DNA of 64,000 nucleotides from Chitinophaga deserti (lineage in GTDB: Bacteria; Bacteroidota; Bacteroidia; Chitinophagales; Chitinophagaceae). Position 1 is the first letter of the stretch. Each line of letters opens with the position of its first letter. The notes under the pieces are model-generated. The model worked only from the letters and a program-made list of their open reading frames with translations, had not been told where the DNA came from and ran no database searches. Below, piece by piece: positions 25,440-33,981 of this stretch. The position numbers were made by a program, and so were the translations under genes. The stretch spans positions 310,001-374,000 of the forward strand of contig NZ_QFFK01000003.1 in NCBI RefSeq assembly GCF_003149455.1. Reading direction: 5' to 3'.

Positions 25440-27608
25440 ATGAACCATATTGCCAAGATGCCCCTCAGCCAGCTGGGTTATCAGTTCGTTGAAGGGCGCT
25501 ACCTGCCGAAAGGCCGCGATGAGTATTACCTGCGCGATCAGCAACGCGGCAAAGCCAGTGTGTACCGCAAACTGAAAGCCGGTGAAATCGAAACGCTGGT
25601 GCGGAACGATAATACTTCCGACGACTGGAACAACATCTACGTGGATAACGACTTCGATCCCAACCTTGTGCAGCACTGCCAGTTTTATGGTATTGTTCGC
25701 ATCGGTAAGCTGGAGCCCTACTTCCTCGAATTCCATAACCTGCGGCTGCCTGTAGGACTATATTACAGCACCATCGCCTCCTGCGATTTCGGAGATAATG
25801 TGGTAGTTCATAACGTAAACTTCCTCTCCCATTACATTGTGGGGAACGAAGTTATTATCACGAATGTGAACGAAATGGCGGTTACCGACCATAGTAAATT
25901 CGGTAACGGCATCGTGAAAGAAGGTGAACAGGAGAATGTAAGGATTTGGATGGAGTTGTGTAACGAGAATGGAGGCCGTAGTGTGCTGCCTTTCGATGGC
26001 ATGCTCCCCGGCGATGCCTGGCTCTGGACCCGTAACCGGGCGGACGATGGACTGCAAAAGCAATTCAAAGCCTTCACAGAAAAGCAATTCGATAAGCGCC
26101 GTGGTTATTATGGCGAAGTAGGCGACCGTAGTGTGATCAAGAATTGTAAGATCATTAAAGATGTAAAAATCGGGACAGACGCTTATCTCAAAGGCGCTAA
26201 TAAAATAAAGAACGTAACCATCAACAGTGAAGCCGGTGCACCTTCCCAGATCGGGGAAGGCTGTGAACTGGTGAACGGTATTATCGGTTACGGATGCCGC
26301 GTGTTCTACGGAGTAAAAGCCGTACGCTTTGTGATGGCCTCCCACTCACAGCTTAAATACGGCGCACGCCTTATCAACTCTTACCTCGGCAACAACGCTA
26401 CTATTTCCTGCTGCGAAGTACTCAATTCACTCATCTTTCCAGCACACGAACAACACCATAATAATTCTTTCCTCTGCGCGGCCCTTATCATGGGCCAGAG
26501 TAATATGGCCGCCGGTGCCACCATCGGCTCCAACCATAATTCCCGCGGGGCGGATGGTGAGATCATTGCCGGAAGGGGCTTCTGGCCGGGCCTCTGCGTG
26601 AGCCTGAAACACAACTCCATGTTTGCATCCTTTACGCTCATCGCGAAAGGAAACTATATGAGTGAACTGCATATCCCCTTCCCGTTTAGCCTTGTGGTGA
26701 ACGATGAGCACGACAATACCCTGAAGATCATGCCGGGCTACTGGTTCCTGCACAATATGTACGCCCTGGCCCGCAACGCCTGGAAGTATATTGACCGCGA
26801 CCGCCGGACCGATAAAACCCAGCATATCGAATTCGATTACCTTGCACCTGATTCCATCAACGAGGTATTCACTGCGCTGGAGCTGTTTGAAACCGCTGTG
26901 GGAAAAGCAATCGGAAAAGACCGTAAAGCCGGGCGCACCCTGCTTACTGAAGAACCACTGAAAGTTGCCGGGATGGAAATACTGGCAGAAGGATGTGAAA
27001 ACTCCTCCCGCAAAGCGCAACTGCTGAAAGTGGATAAAGCTTATCCCCTGTTCCGCAAACTCGTTACCCTCTATGCCATGCGCAACCTGCTCTGCGAATA
27101 CGCACGGTTCGGAGGATTCAGCGATCTGCAGGCTTTCCTCAAACAATGCCGCCGCACCCCATGGAGCAATGTGGGCGGACAGCTCATGCCGGAAGACCGC
27201 CTGAACGAAATCAAGCAACGCATCCGCAAGAATAAGATCAACAGCTGGGACGCGCTGCATGAAGCATACCGCGAAACCGGCGCCGTATACGACGAAGATA
27301 AACTCCGCCATGCCCTCGCCAGCCTGCTGGAACTGCATGGTCTTAAACCATCCGGACTCACACCTGACCTTTTGCACCAATTCCTGAATGATTCTGCAGA
27401 AACATTGGGTATTATTACAGTCAATATCCGCAAATCACGCGAGAAGGATTATCAGAACCCTTTCCGCCAGATGACTTACGAAAGCACGGAGGAAATGGAA
27501 AATGTGGTGGGTAAGCTGGATGAGAACAGTTTCATCCTGCAAACGGCGGAAGAATTGAAAGCTTATAAGAAACAAATAAAGGACCTGACGAAGAAATGGC
27601 AACTGTAA
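25440..27608 (+). CDS. DUF4954 left-handed beta-helix protein
   Basis: A 722-residue protein of the DUF4954 family, conserved in Bacteroidota. The middle (about residues 100-380) reads as hexapeptide coils (VVHNVNFLSHYIVGNEVIITNV, GDRSVIKNCKIIKDVKIGTDAYL), the left-handed beta-helix fold of sugar nucleotidyl- and acyltransferases such as GlmU. The rest, from about 430, is helical. No activity has been shown to me by the sequence. It begins seven bases after glmS and overlaps tag by 13 bases. Co-transcription with glmS suggests a role in amino-sugar metabolism; that is inference. Confidence 0.85.
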   Translation: MNHIAKMPLSQLGYQFVEGRYLPKGRDEYYLRDQQRGKASVYRKLKAGEIETLVRNDNTSDDWNNIYVDNDFDPNLVQHCQFYGIVRIGKLEPYFLEFHNLRLPVGLYYSTIASCDFGDNVVVHNVNFLSHYIVGNEVIITNVNEMAVTDHSKFGNGIVKEGEQENVRIWMELCNENGGRSVLPFDGMLPGDAWLWTRNRADDGLQKQFKAFTEKQFDKRRGYYGEVGDRSVIKNCKIIKDVKIGTDAYLKGANKIKNVTINSEAGAPSQIGEGCELVNGIIGYGCRVFYGVKAVRFVMASHSQLKYGARLINSYLGNNATISCCEVLNSLIFPAHEQHHNNSFLCAALIMGQSNMAAGATIGSNHNSRGADGEIIAGRGFWPGLCVSLKHNSMFASFTLIAKGNYMSELHIPFPFSLVVNDEHDNTLKIMPGYWFLHNMYALARNAWKYIDRDRRTDKTQHIEFDYLAPDSINEVFTALELFETAVGKAIGKDRKAGRTLLTEEPLKVAGMEILAEGCENSSRKAQLLKVDKAYPLFRKLVTLYAMRNLLCEYARFGGFSDLQAFLKQCRRTPWSNVGGQLMPEDRLNEIKQRIRKNKINSWDALHEAYRETGAVYDEDKLRHALASLLELHGLKPSGLTPDLLHQFLNDSAETLGIITVNIRKSREKDYQNPFRQMTYESTEEMENVVGKLDENSFILQTAEELKAYKKQIKDLTKKWQL

Positions 27609-28168
27609 AAGAAAAGCAACGCTGTGGCTGGGCCGGAACAGACCCGCTGTATAACGAATACCATGATAAGGAATGGGGCGTTCCCAGCCACGACGATCAT
27701 CACCTGTTCGAAATGCTGAACCTGGAAGGTGCACAGGCCGGCCTCAGCTGGTATACCGTGCTCATCAAACGGGAGAACTACCGCAAGGCATTCGATAACT
27801 GGGACGCGGAAAAGATCGCGAAATATTCAGAGAAGAAAGTGGAAGCGCTCATGCAGAATGCAGGCATTATCCGGAACCAGCTGAAGATAAGGGGCACTAT
27901 CGCAAACGCAAAGGCCTTCCTCGCTGTACAGAAAGAATTCGGCAGCTTCTCCAAATACATCTGGCAGTTTACCGGCGGTAAAACCATCCGTAATCACTTT
28001 GCCAGTATGAAGGATGTGCCCGCCAAAACGGAGATCTCCGATGCCATGAGTAAAGACCTGAAGAAAAGAGGCTTCAAATTCATCGGCAGTACTATCTGCT
28101 ATGCTTATATGCAGGCCTGCGGGATGGTAGACGATCATGTGAAGGGATGCTTCAAATATCACCCCTGA
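27596..28168 (+). CDS. tag: DNA-3-methyladenine glycosylase I
   Basis: A 190-residue Tag enzyme, which removes 3-methyladenine from alkylated DNA as the first step of base excision repair. The zinc ligands of the family are all present: C10 (RCGW), H23 (YHDKEWG), H181 and C185 (DDHVKGC), with the same spacing as the E. coli enzyme. The segment LEGAQAGLSWYTVLIKRENYRKAF contains the conserved catalytic and base-pocket residues. It overlaps the DUF4954 gene by 13 bases, so the three genes glmS, DUF4954 and tag form one unit, closed by a terminator. Confidence 0.95.
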   Translation: MATVKEKQRCGWAGTDPLYNEYHDKEWGVPSHDDHHLFEMLNLEGAQAGLSWYTVLIKRENYRKAFDNWDAEKIAKYSEKKVEALMQNAGIIRNQLKIRGTIANAKAFLAVQKEFGSFSKYIWQFTGGKTIRNHFASMKDVPAKTEISDAMSKDLKKRGFKFIGSTICYAYMQACGMVDDHVKGCFKYHP

Positions 28169-28190
28169 TCCACGATAATCTTAAAAAGAA

Positions 28191-28219
28191 AATACCGGCC
28201 ATAAGGCCGGTATTTTTTT
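28191..28219 (+). terminator. intrinsic terminator after tag
   Basis: A perfect 10-bp stem (AATACCGGCC / GGCCGGTATT) with an ATAA loop is followed by a T run. It ends the glmS-DUF4954-tag transcript. Confidence 0.9.
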
Positions 28220-28294
28220 GCGAACGTGCAGCGTTTTTCTGTGGGTTACAATAGACGGTTCGTGTACACGTTTGCGGGTTTTCCAACACAAACT

Positions 28295-28726
28295 TTATGG
28301 GTTCATGGCCATTTCAAGAATGGGCAGGCTGTTCACGAATTCTTTTGTGACAACTTCCACCTTTACTTTGGTCAATCCCCAATGAATGAATCCAAGTTTC
28401 TTAGCGGCTGCCTGTGTAAGATCCACGATACGGCGGTTAGCCGCATGCAGCCGGTCGGTAACGCGCACCACTACCCAGCGGTTGTTCCGCAAATTGGTAA
28501 CCTTTATGAGGGTCCCAAGCGGAAGGGTATTGTGGGCTGCGGTCATTCCATTGTTATCAAAAATCTCCCCGCTGGCAGTTTTCCGCCCGTGAAACTTCTG
28601 GGCGTAGTAACTGGCCGTTCCAGTACCCGGCTTCTGCTGCGCCATGGCAGGAATAATTCCCGCCGAGAAGAGCATCAGGGTAGCCAGGGCATACTTCATC
28701 ACTTTTTTTAATACATTTTTTTGCAT
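28295..28726 (-). CDS. RlpA-like double-psi beta-barrel protein
   Basis: About 143 residues from ATG 28726 (MQKNVLKKVMKYALATLMLF, a signal peptide ending at AMAQQ); a longer frame from 28756 lacks a signal. The domain GTASYYAQKFHGRKTASGE continues into TAAHNTLPLGTLIKVTNL and VVVRVTDR, the RlpA fold. Proteobacterial RlpA is a septal lytic transglycosylase acting on peptidoglycan without stem peptides. The SPOR domain of the longer relatives is missing, and DRGPF is replaced by DRLHA, so enzyme activity is likely but not certain. Confidence 0.88.
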   Translation of the reverse strand: MQKNVLKKVMKYALATLMLFSAGIIPAMAQQKPGTGTASYYAQKFHGRKTASGEIFDNNGMTAAHNTLPLGTLIKVTNLRNNRWVVVRVTDRLHAANRRIVDLTQAAAKKLGFIHWGLTKVKVEVVTKEFVNSLPILEMAMNP

Positions 28727-28824
28727 GACGCCCAGAATTGGCAAATTTCCTGCCAAAAACCGTTAAAACGACTTAAAAGAGATGTTAAAACCGGGGCTTA
28801 AAAACACTATACACTCTCAACCAA

Positions 28825-29868
28825 TCAATTATCTATTAATATTTCGCTTAACGATTTACTGTTGATGAAAGAATGATCTGTCAGGGTTGTGAGGAAGAGG
28901 TATAACTGCCTTTGCTCTTCCGGGCTTAAAGGTAGGCCATTTTTGACAATCGGGTCAATGGTGGGGGTTTGTTCTATCCCGTTGGAATAGTGCCGGAAAA
29001 CGTTGAATATGTCGTAAAAACGGCCATCGTGCATGTAGGGAGGACTTTTTATGATATTCCGGAGCGATGGCACCCTGAATTTGAGGTAATCGCCCGTACT
29101 GTTAGTGATCCGCATACGACCGGCATCGTTCAGGGCCGGATTATAGGGAAGCCCGTTGTTCCGGAACGATCCGTCTGTAAACAGCGGCTCTTTGTGGCAG
29201 GATGCACATTTGGTTTGAAAAACAACATATCCGCCTGCTTCATCCGGTGTAAAGACAGCCTTTTTAGCGATCACACTGTCGTATTTCGAATTAAAGGAAT
29301 TCATGGTAGCCATAAACTGTGAGAGGGCACGGAAGAGGCGCTGGCTATTGATCTCCGGCGTTCCGAATGCCCCTTCGAAGAGCGAACGGTATTTCTTATC
29401 GGCATTGAGGCGCTCTATCAACCGGCTGAGGTCCTCCCCCATTTCATTGGCATCGGTAATAGGCGTCAGTGGCTGAATATCCAGATGGTTAACTCCGCCA
29501 TCCCACATAAAATCTCCCTGCCAGATGAGGTTAAAGAGAGAAGGCACCGAGCGGAAGCCCGTACGGTTATCGATACCATGGCTGAGCGGATGATCGAAAT
29601 GGGCGAAAGCAGCAAACTGCTGATGGCAGAAACCGCATGATATGGTGCTGTCCCGCGAAAGGCGCGGATCATAGAAAAGGCGCCTGCCTAATGCCACGCC
29701 CTGTACAGTGGGCGGGTTCTGCGAAAGGTCGTATACCGGTGCCGGGAAATGAGCCGGCAGTTCTATTTTATAGGGTGTTGGCCCCGAAGGACCGTTATTG
29801 TCCCCCGACTTGCGGCAGGCCCAGAAGAGCCCCAGGATGAAGCAGGTATAAACCACGTATTTCTTCAC
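28825..29868 (-). CDS. diheme cytochrome c peroxidase (MbnH/MauG-like) lipoprotein
   Basis: A 347-residue protein with a lipoprotein signal ending at FWAC (Cys18), so it is anchored in an outer membrane leaflet. Two heme c sites are C78-x-x-C81-H82 (CGFCH) and C221-x-x-C224-H225 (CASCH). The order and length place it in the bacterial diheme peroxidase/MauG/MbnH superfamily. The ATG overlaps the stop of the MbnP-like gene by four bases. In methanotrophs MbnH converts one Trp of its partner MbnP to kynurenine, and that protein then binds copper; the same partnership is likely here. Confidence 0.9.
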   Translation of the reverse strand: MKKYVVYTCFILGLFWACRKSGDNNGPSGPTPYKIELPAHFPAPVYDLSQNPPTVQGVALGRRLFYDPRLSRDSTISCGFCHQQFAAFAHFDHPLSHGIDNRTGFRSVPSLFNLIWQGDFMWDGGVNHLDIQPLTPITDANEMGEDLSRLIERLNADKKYRSLFEGAFGTPEINSQRLFRALSQFMATMNSFNSKYDSVIAKKAVFTPDEAGGYVVFQTKCASCHKEPLFTDGSFRNNGLPYNPALNDAGRMRITNSTGDYLKFRVPSLRNIIKSPPYMHDGRFYDIFNVFRHYSNGIEQTPTIDPIVKNGLPLSPEEQRQLYLFLTTLTDHSFINSKSLSEILIDN

Positions 29869-30608
29869 AGGTCGGTGACGTTGGTAATACGGAACATGTT
29901 TTTATAATTCTCCGATATCTTAAAGGCAGCTTCCCCGGGAGTATGAATGGTAGCGGAAGTAGCGAACGAAACAGGATTAGGCTGCCTGAACCAGGCGTTG
30001 AGATCAGCCGAGAAGGTTACTTCAGGCGCACGGTCGGGCGCTACGTTGATGGAAATAGGCGTTTGCAGCCGGAAGTCCTGTACGGCATTGTATTGTCCTT
30101 TAAACCCTCCGATATGGAAATTAAGGATGTTATTCGGTGCGGTCGACAATGGAGAGGCACCTTCCATCTTCGCCATGATGTATCCGCTGTTCCAGCTCCA
30201 GAACATTCCTAATGCAGGATCGAGCGCATCCGTTTGTGCGCCGCTTACATTCCGGATACTGTCTACCCCCAGTTTAAACCCGATAGCCCGGTATTCTCCC
30301 TGCGGTGCGGGTACCAGGAAGGTTTTGGAATCGGGCTTGCTTTCATCCACGAGGTGGTAGGAAGCAGGCAGGCGTAAAATGGAATTATCCATTTTCACGA
30401 GGTAGATATTGCTGATGTAGTATTTGAAAGCGGAAACGGTGTAAGCTTCTGCAGAGGGGTTCTGGTATACCGTGGCTCCCAGCGCCAGGGGCACCGTGCC
30501 TACCGTATGCTCAAACCGGAGGCGGAAATTACCGTCTTTCCGGATAAGATCCTTTTTGCAGGCCGTGCAAAAGATCAACAACGTGAAAAGGAAATAGCAA
30601 GGCTTCAT
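29865..30608 (-). CDS. MbnP-like lipoprotein
   Basis: A 247-residue lipoprotein (MKPCYFLFTLLIFCTAC, acylated Cys17). The block GMFWSWNSGYIMAKMEG (Trp137 and Trp139) is the hallmark of the MbnP family; one of these Trp residues is the likely target of the downstream diheme enzyme, and His residues near the N-terminus (about 34) and elsewhere could help hold copper. The family was defined next to methanobactin genes, but relatives are common in bacteria without them. It is translationally coupled to the MbnH-like gene. Confidence 0.85.
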   Translation of the reverse strand: MKPCYFLFTLLIFCTACKKDLIRKDGNFRLRFEHTVGTVPLALGATVYQNPSAEAYTVSAFKYYISNIYLVKMDNSILRLPASYHLVDESKPDSKTFLVPAPQGEYRAIGFKLGVDSIRNVSGAQTDALDPALGMFWSWNSGYIMAKMEGASPLSTAPNNILNFHIGGFKGQYNAVQDFRLQTPISINVAPDRAPEVTFSADLNAWFRQPNPVSFATSATIHTPGEAAFKISENYKNMFRITNVTDL

Positions 30609-30637
30609 GCGGTGGGGGTGTGATCACTAAGTTACAC

Positions 30638-30676
30638 AAAAAAACGCTGCAAAACCGGAAGGCCCTGCAGCGTTTT
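30638..30676 (-). terminator. intrinsic terminator of the fucose operon
   Basis: On the minus strand AAAACGCTGCA and TGCAGCGTTTT pair over 11 bp with a 14-base loop, and the stem runs into seven T. It closes the operon 20 bases past the fucP stop codon. Confidence 0.85.
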
Positions 30677-30696
30677 CTTTAATGACCGCCAACAAG

Positions 30697-31950
30697 TTAG
30701 CGTGTCTTATATCCTTTCATTCCATAAAACAGAACCACCACGAAGCAAATGAGCGGCACTACAAATGCCAGTGCGGTAGAAGCACTGTCTGCAATGGAAC
30801 CCATTACGTAAGGCATAATTGCCCCGCCAACGATGGACATGATGATGAAAGAAGAACCTTCCTTCGTACGGGGACCCAGGTTTTTAACACCCAGCGCAAA
30901 AATGGTAGGGAACATGATAGACATAAAGAAGAATATCGCGATCAGGGCTACCACTGAAGTGATGCCCATTCCCATCATCACCACACCGCACAGTACGATA
31001 TTGATCAAAGCATATACTGCGAGCAGCGTGTTAGGTGCAAACTTCCGCATCAGCGCAGTACCGGCAAAACGCCCTACTGTGAAAAGCCCTAAAGCAAGAC
31101 CAAGCAGGCCTGAAGCTAATTTATCGGTACCACCTTCGCCCCAGTATTCCACTACATAGTTGATGAACAATGCTCCGATACCTACCTGTGCGGCAACGTA
31201 AAAGAACTGCGCTACTACTGCCAGTACAAAATGCTTTTGTTCCATCAGGCTGCGGCCTTTTGTATTTGCAGTGTTTTCACCATCAGTAGCCTCCTGGATC
31301 TCCGGTAAGCTGGTACGGTAGAACATGAATGCGATGAGCAATACAACCACTGCCATTACGATGTACACGAGCTGCACCGATTCCAGGTTCCCGGCGGATT
31401 CCGCTTCGCCGCCATGAAAGAAAAGCGCCATGCCGATATAGGGGCCGAGGAAAGAACCAAGACCGTTGAAGCACTGGCTCAGGTTAAGCCGCTGCTCAGA
31501 AGTGGAGGGCTCACCCAGTACGGTAACATACGGGTTTGCCGCAGTTTCAAGGAAAGTAAGGCCTGATGCGAGTACGAACAATGCCAGCAGGAAAAACTCG
31601 AAGCTGGCATAGTGCGCCGAAGGATAAAACAGGGCGGCTCCCGCTGCATAGAGCAAAAGTCCGAAGATGATGCCGAATTTATACCCGAACCGTTTCATGA
31701 GCATACCCGCGGGCAATGCCATCAGGAAGTATGCACCAAAATAAGCTGCCTGCAGGAGCGTGGAACGCGCCTTGTCGATAGACAGTGTATTCTGGAAGTG
31801 CTTGTTCAACACATCGAGCAGGCCATAGGCCAGGCCCCACATGAAAAACAGGCTGGTAACGAGGATAAAGGGAAAGAGAAACTTCTTACCATTGCCCGAT
31901 GCGGTACCGGTGGAAGAATATTGCGTGGTGGTTGCGGCGCCTCCTGCCAT
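30697..31950 (-). CDS. fucP: L-fucose:H+ symporter (MFS, FucP family)
   Basis: A 417-residue MFS carrier with about twelve membrane helices. FFMWGLAYGLLDVLNKHFQ near residue 37 is the FucP-family start (the E. coli protein has a related FxxWG segment with the substrate-side Asp), and LETAANPYVTVLG near residue 135 is the family signature. It would import L-fucose across the inner membrane. It is the last gene of a seven-gene minus-strand operon for fucose oxidation. Confidence 0.9.
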   Translation of the reverse strand: MAGGAATTTQYSSTGTASGNGKKFLFPFILVTSLFFMWGLAYGLLDVLNKHFQNTLSIDKARSTLLQAAYFGAYFLMALPAGMLMKRFGYKFGIIFGLLLYAAGAALFYPSAHYASFEFFLLALFVLASGLTFLETAANPYVTVLGEPSTSEQRLNLSQCFNGLGSFLGPYIGMALFFHGGEAESAGNLESVQLVYIVMAVVVLLIAFMFYRTSLPEIQEATDGENTANTKGRSLMEQKHFVLAVVAQFFYVAAQVGIGALFINYVVEYWGEGGTDKLASGLLGLALGLFTVGRFAGTALMRKFAPNTLLAVYALINIVLCGVVMMGMGITSVVALIAIFFFMSIMFPTIFALGVKNLGPRTKEGSSFIIMSIVGGAIMPYVMGSIADSASTALAFVVPLICFVVVLFYGMKGYKTR

Positions 31951-31987
31951 AATTTTGTTTGTTTAAGGTGATATTGGATAACGGGAA

Positions 31988-32770
31988 TTAGCTGATGGAA
32001 CGGTCGAGGTGGGTATAACCACCATCTACATAAATGATCTGTCCGGTAGTGTGGGAAGAGCGGCCAGACAGCAGGAACACCGTCATATTCGCAATTTCTT
32101 CCGACGTGGTCATTCTCTTCTCCAGCGGAATTTTAGATACGATGGAAGCCAGTTTCGCTTTCGGATCGGAAAGGGAATTGATCCAGTTTTCGTACAGCGG
32201 CGTCCACACTTCGGCAGGGTTCACGGTATTCACACGTACGGAATGCGGCAACAGCTCCACCGCCCATTCACGGGTAAGGGCGTTGATGGCGCCTTTGGAT
32301 GCTGCATAACCCGATGTGTTCCCCTGCCCTGTTTCTGCTACTTTAGAGCCGATGTTGATGATGGCTCCTTTGGCAGTTTTAAGATAAGGCAGTGCAAAAT
32401 GCGCGAGGTTGTAGTAATGCGAGAGGTTATTCTGCAGGGAGGCCATGAAGCGCTCGGGGCTTCCGCTTTCCAGACCAACACCATCGTTGGCACCGGCGTT
32501 ATTGATCAGCCCGTCGATACGGCCATACTCTTTCACGGTAGTGTCGATCACGTGTTTACAATCTTCTACTTTCCCCAGCTCTGCGCGGATGCCGAAAGCT
32601 TTACCACCTGCGGCGCGGATGGCGCTAACGGCTTTTTCATTATCTGTTTCACTTCTTCCTGCTATCACGGCAACGCCGCCTTCCTGCGCAATCAGTTCTG
32701 CAATAGCTGCGCCGATACCTTTGGCACCGCCTGTTACGATCACTACTTTATCCTGTAACCCGAGATTCAT
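31988..32770 (-). CDS. L-fucose dehydrogenase (SDR)
   Basis: A 260-residue short-chain dehydrogenase. The NAD(P) site is TGGAKGIG (about 14-21), the Asn is in NNAGANDGVGLESG, the catalytic Ser in IGSKVAE, and the Tyr-x-x-x-Lys is YAASK. The C-terminus SSHTTGQIIYVDGGYTHLDRS is diagnostic and closely resembles the L-fucose dehydrogenase of Burkholderia multivorans as I recall it. It oxidises L-fucose to L-fuconolactone. It lies 37 bases upstream of fucP and 14 downstream of the lactonase. Confidence 0.85.
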   Translation of the reverse strand: MNLGLQDKVVIVTGGAKGIGAAIAELIAQEGGVAVIAGRSETDNEKAVSAIRAAGGKAFGIRAELGKVEDCKHVIDTTVKEYGRIDGLINNAGANDGVGLESGSPERFMASLQNNLSHYYNLAHFALPYLKTAKGAIINIGSKVAETGQGNTSGYAASKGAINALTREWAVELLPHSVRVNTVNPAEVWTPLYENWINSLSDPKAKLASIVSKIPLEKRMTTSEEIANMTVFLLSGRSSHTTGQIIYVDGGYTHLDRSIS

Positions 32771-32784
32771 GTTGTGGTATAAAT

Positions 32785-33615
32785 TTAAGAGATGTTATAA
32801 AATGCCGCCGCATTGCCGCCCATGATCCGGGCTTTTTCTGATGCGGAGAGGCTGGCGATGAAGGAATCCACGATCCCTTTCTGCCGGGTGTAATCTGCCG
32901 CCAGCAGGCACACCGGCCAGTCGGAGCCGTACATAAGGCGTCCGGGGCCGAAGGCTTCCAGCACGATATCGAGATACGGCCGGAAGTCGGACTCTTTCCA
33001 GTTCTGCATATCCGCTTCTGTGACCATGCCGCTCAGTTTGCACTGTACGTGCGGCCACCGGGCTATGCGGCGGATTTGCTTGGTCCAGTCGCCGATTTCT
33101 TTCTTTTTGATGTATGGTTTAGCGAGGTGGTCGATAACGAAGGGCTGTTCCGGATGCATTTCCACAAACTGCTCCACGGCGGGCAGCTGGTGGGGGAACA
33201 CGAGGATGTCGTAAGTAAATCCGTGCTTCTTCAGCGCGGAGATGCCTTTATTGAAATCTTCCCGGAGCAGGAACCTATCATCGGCCTCGCCCTGTACGAT
33301 ATGACGAAAGCCTTTCACCAGCGGCTGCCCTGCCCAGTAAGCGAGCCTTTCTGCTACCTGCGGCGAGCGGAGGTCCACCCATCCTACCACGGCTTTCACG
33401 AAATCATTTTCCAGCGCACAATCGAGCAGGAATTGTGTTTCGGCTTCAGACTGATCGGCCTGAACGGCCACGCAGCCATCTATACCGGCGGTTTTAAGAA
33501 GGGGTGCCAGGTCGGCAGGCAGGAAATCACGGCGGATGACGTTCATCTCTTCCGTGATCCAGGCGTCCCGCACAGGGTCGAAGCGCCAGAAGTGCTGGTG
33601 TGCATCAATTGTCAT
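32785..33615 (-). CDS. L-fuconolactonase (amidohydrolase family)
   Basis: A 276-residue amidohydrolase of COG3618. The metal-binding DAHQHFW sits at residues 4-10, the segment FVIDHLAKPYI in the middle holds another His, and YGSDWPVCLL near 233 has the third conserved Asp. Family members hydrolyse sugar lactones such as L-fuconolactone and L-rhamnonolactone. Position between the mutarotase and fucose dehydrogenase fits the second step of oxidative fucose breakdown. Confidence 0.88.
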   Translation of the reverse strand: MTIDAHQHFWRFDPVRDAWITEEMNVIRRDFLPADLAPLLKTAGIDGCVAVQADQSEAETQFLLDCALENDFVKAVVGWVDLRSPQVAERLAYWAGQPLVKGFRHIVQGEADDRFLLREDFNKGISALKKHGFTYDILVFPHQLPAVEQFVEMHPEQPFVIDHLAKPYIKKKEIGDWTKQIRRIARWPHVQCKLSGMVTEADMQNWKESDFRPYLDIVLEAFGPGRLMYGSDWPVCLLAADYTRQKGIVDSFIASLSASEKARIMGGNAAAFYNIS

Positions 33616-33647
33616 AACGTTGCTGGTTGCGTGGTTTGTATCAGTTA

Positions 33648-33977
33648 TTACAATGAAAATACCTTATCCATCATCACCCACTTTTCACCGGGTTTGGCTG
33701 CGGGGATGGCCTGCTGGTATTTCCACATCAGCGTTTCCCACTCCTGCACTTTCGGATTGGCAGCATCCATGGCCGCCTTCCGGTCAAACGAGAAATCCGC
33801 TCCCACTTCCATGATCATAAACATACGGTTGCCCGCACGGTATATTTCACAGGCTTCCACACCTGCACCACGAATGCTTTCCAGGATCTCCGGCCATACT
33901 GACCGGTGGTACGCTTCGTATTCTGCAATAAGCGCCGGATCATCTTTCAGATCCAGCGCCAGACAATATCTCGTCAT
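33648..33977 (-). CDS. L-rhamnose/L-fucose mutarotase (RhaM family)
   Basis: A 109-residue alpha/beta barrel of the COG3254 family, starting MTRYCLALDLKDD. YHRSVWPEILESIRGAGV holds the family's conserved His and helix, and FMIMEVGADFSF the strand. Such mutarotases interconvert sugar anomers; here the anomer needed by the fucose dehydrogenase. I start at ATG 33977, because the longer frame (to 34094) overlaps the FAH gene and has no family counterpart. The gap to the FAH gene is four bases. Confidence 0.88.
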   Translation of the reverse strand: MTRYCLALDLKDDPALIAEYEAYHRSVWPEILESIRGAGVEACEIYRAGNRMFMIMEVGADFSFDRKAAMDAANPKVQEWETLMWKYQQAIPAAKPGEKWVMMDKVFSL

Positions 33978-33981
33978 ATCC

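Noticed and set aside
28825..30608. Methanobactin biosynthesis locus
   Set aside because: No mbnA, mbnB or mbnC gene; only the MbnH/MbnP-like pair occurs, next to RlpA and the fucose operon.
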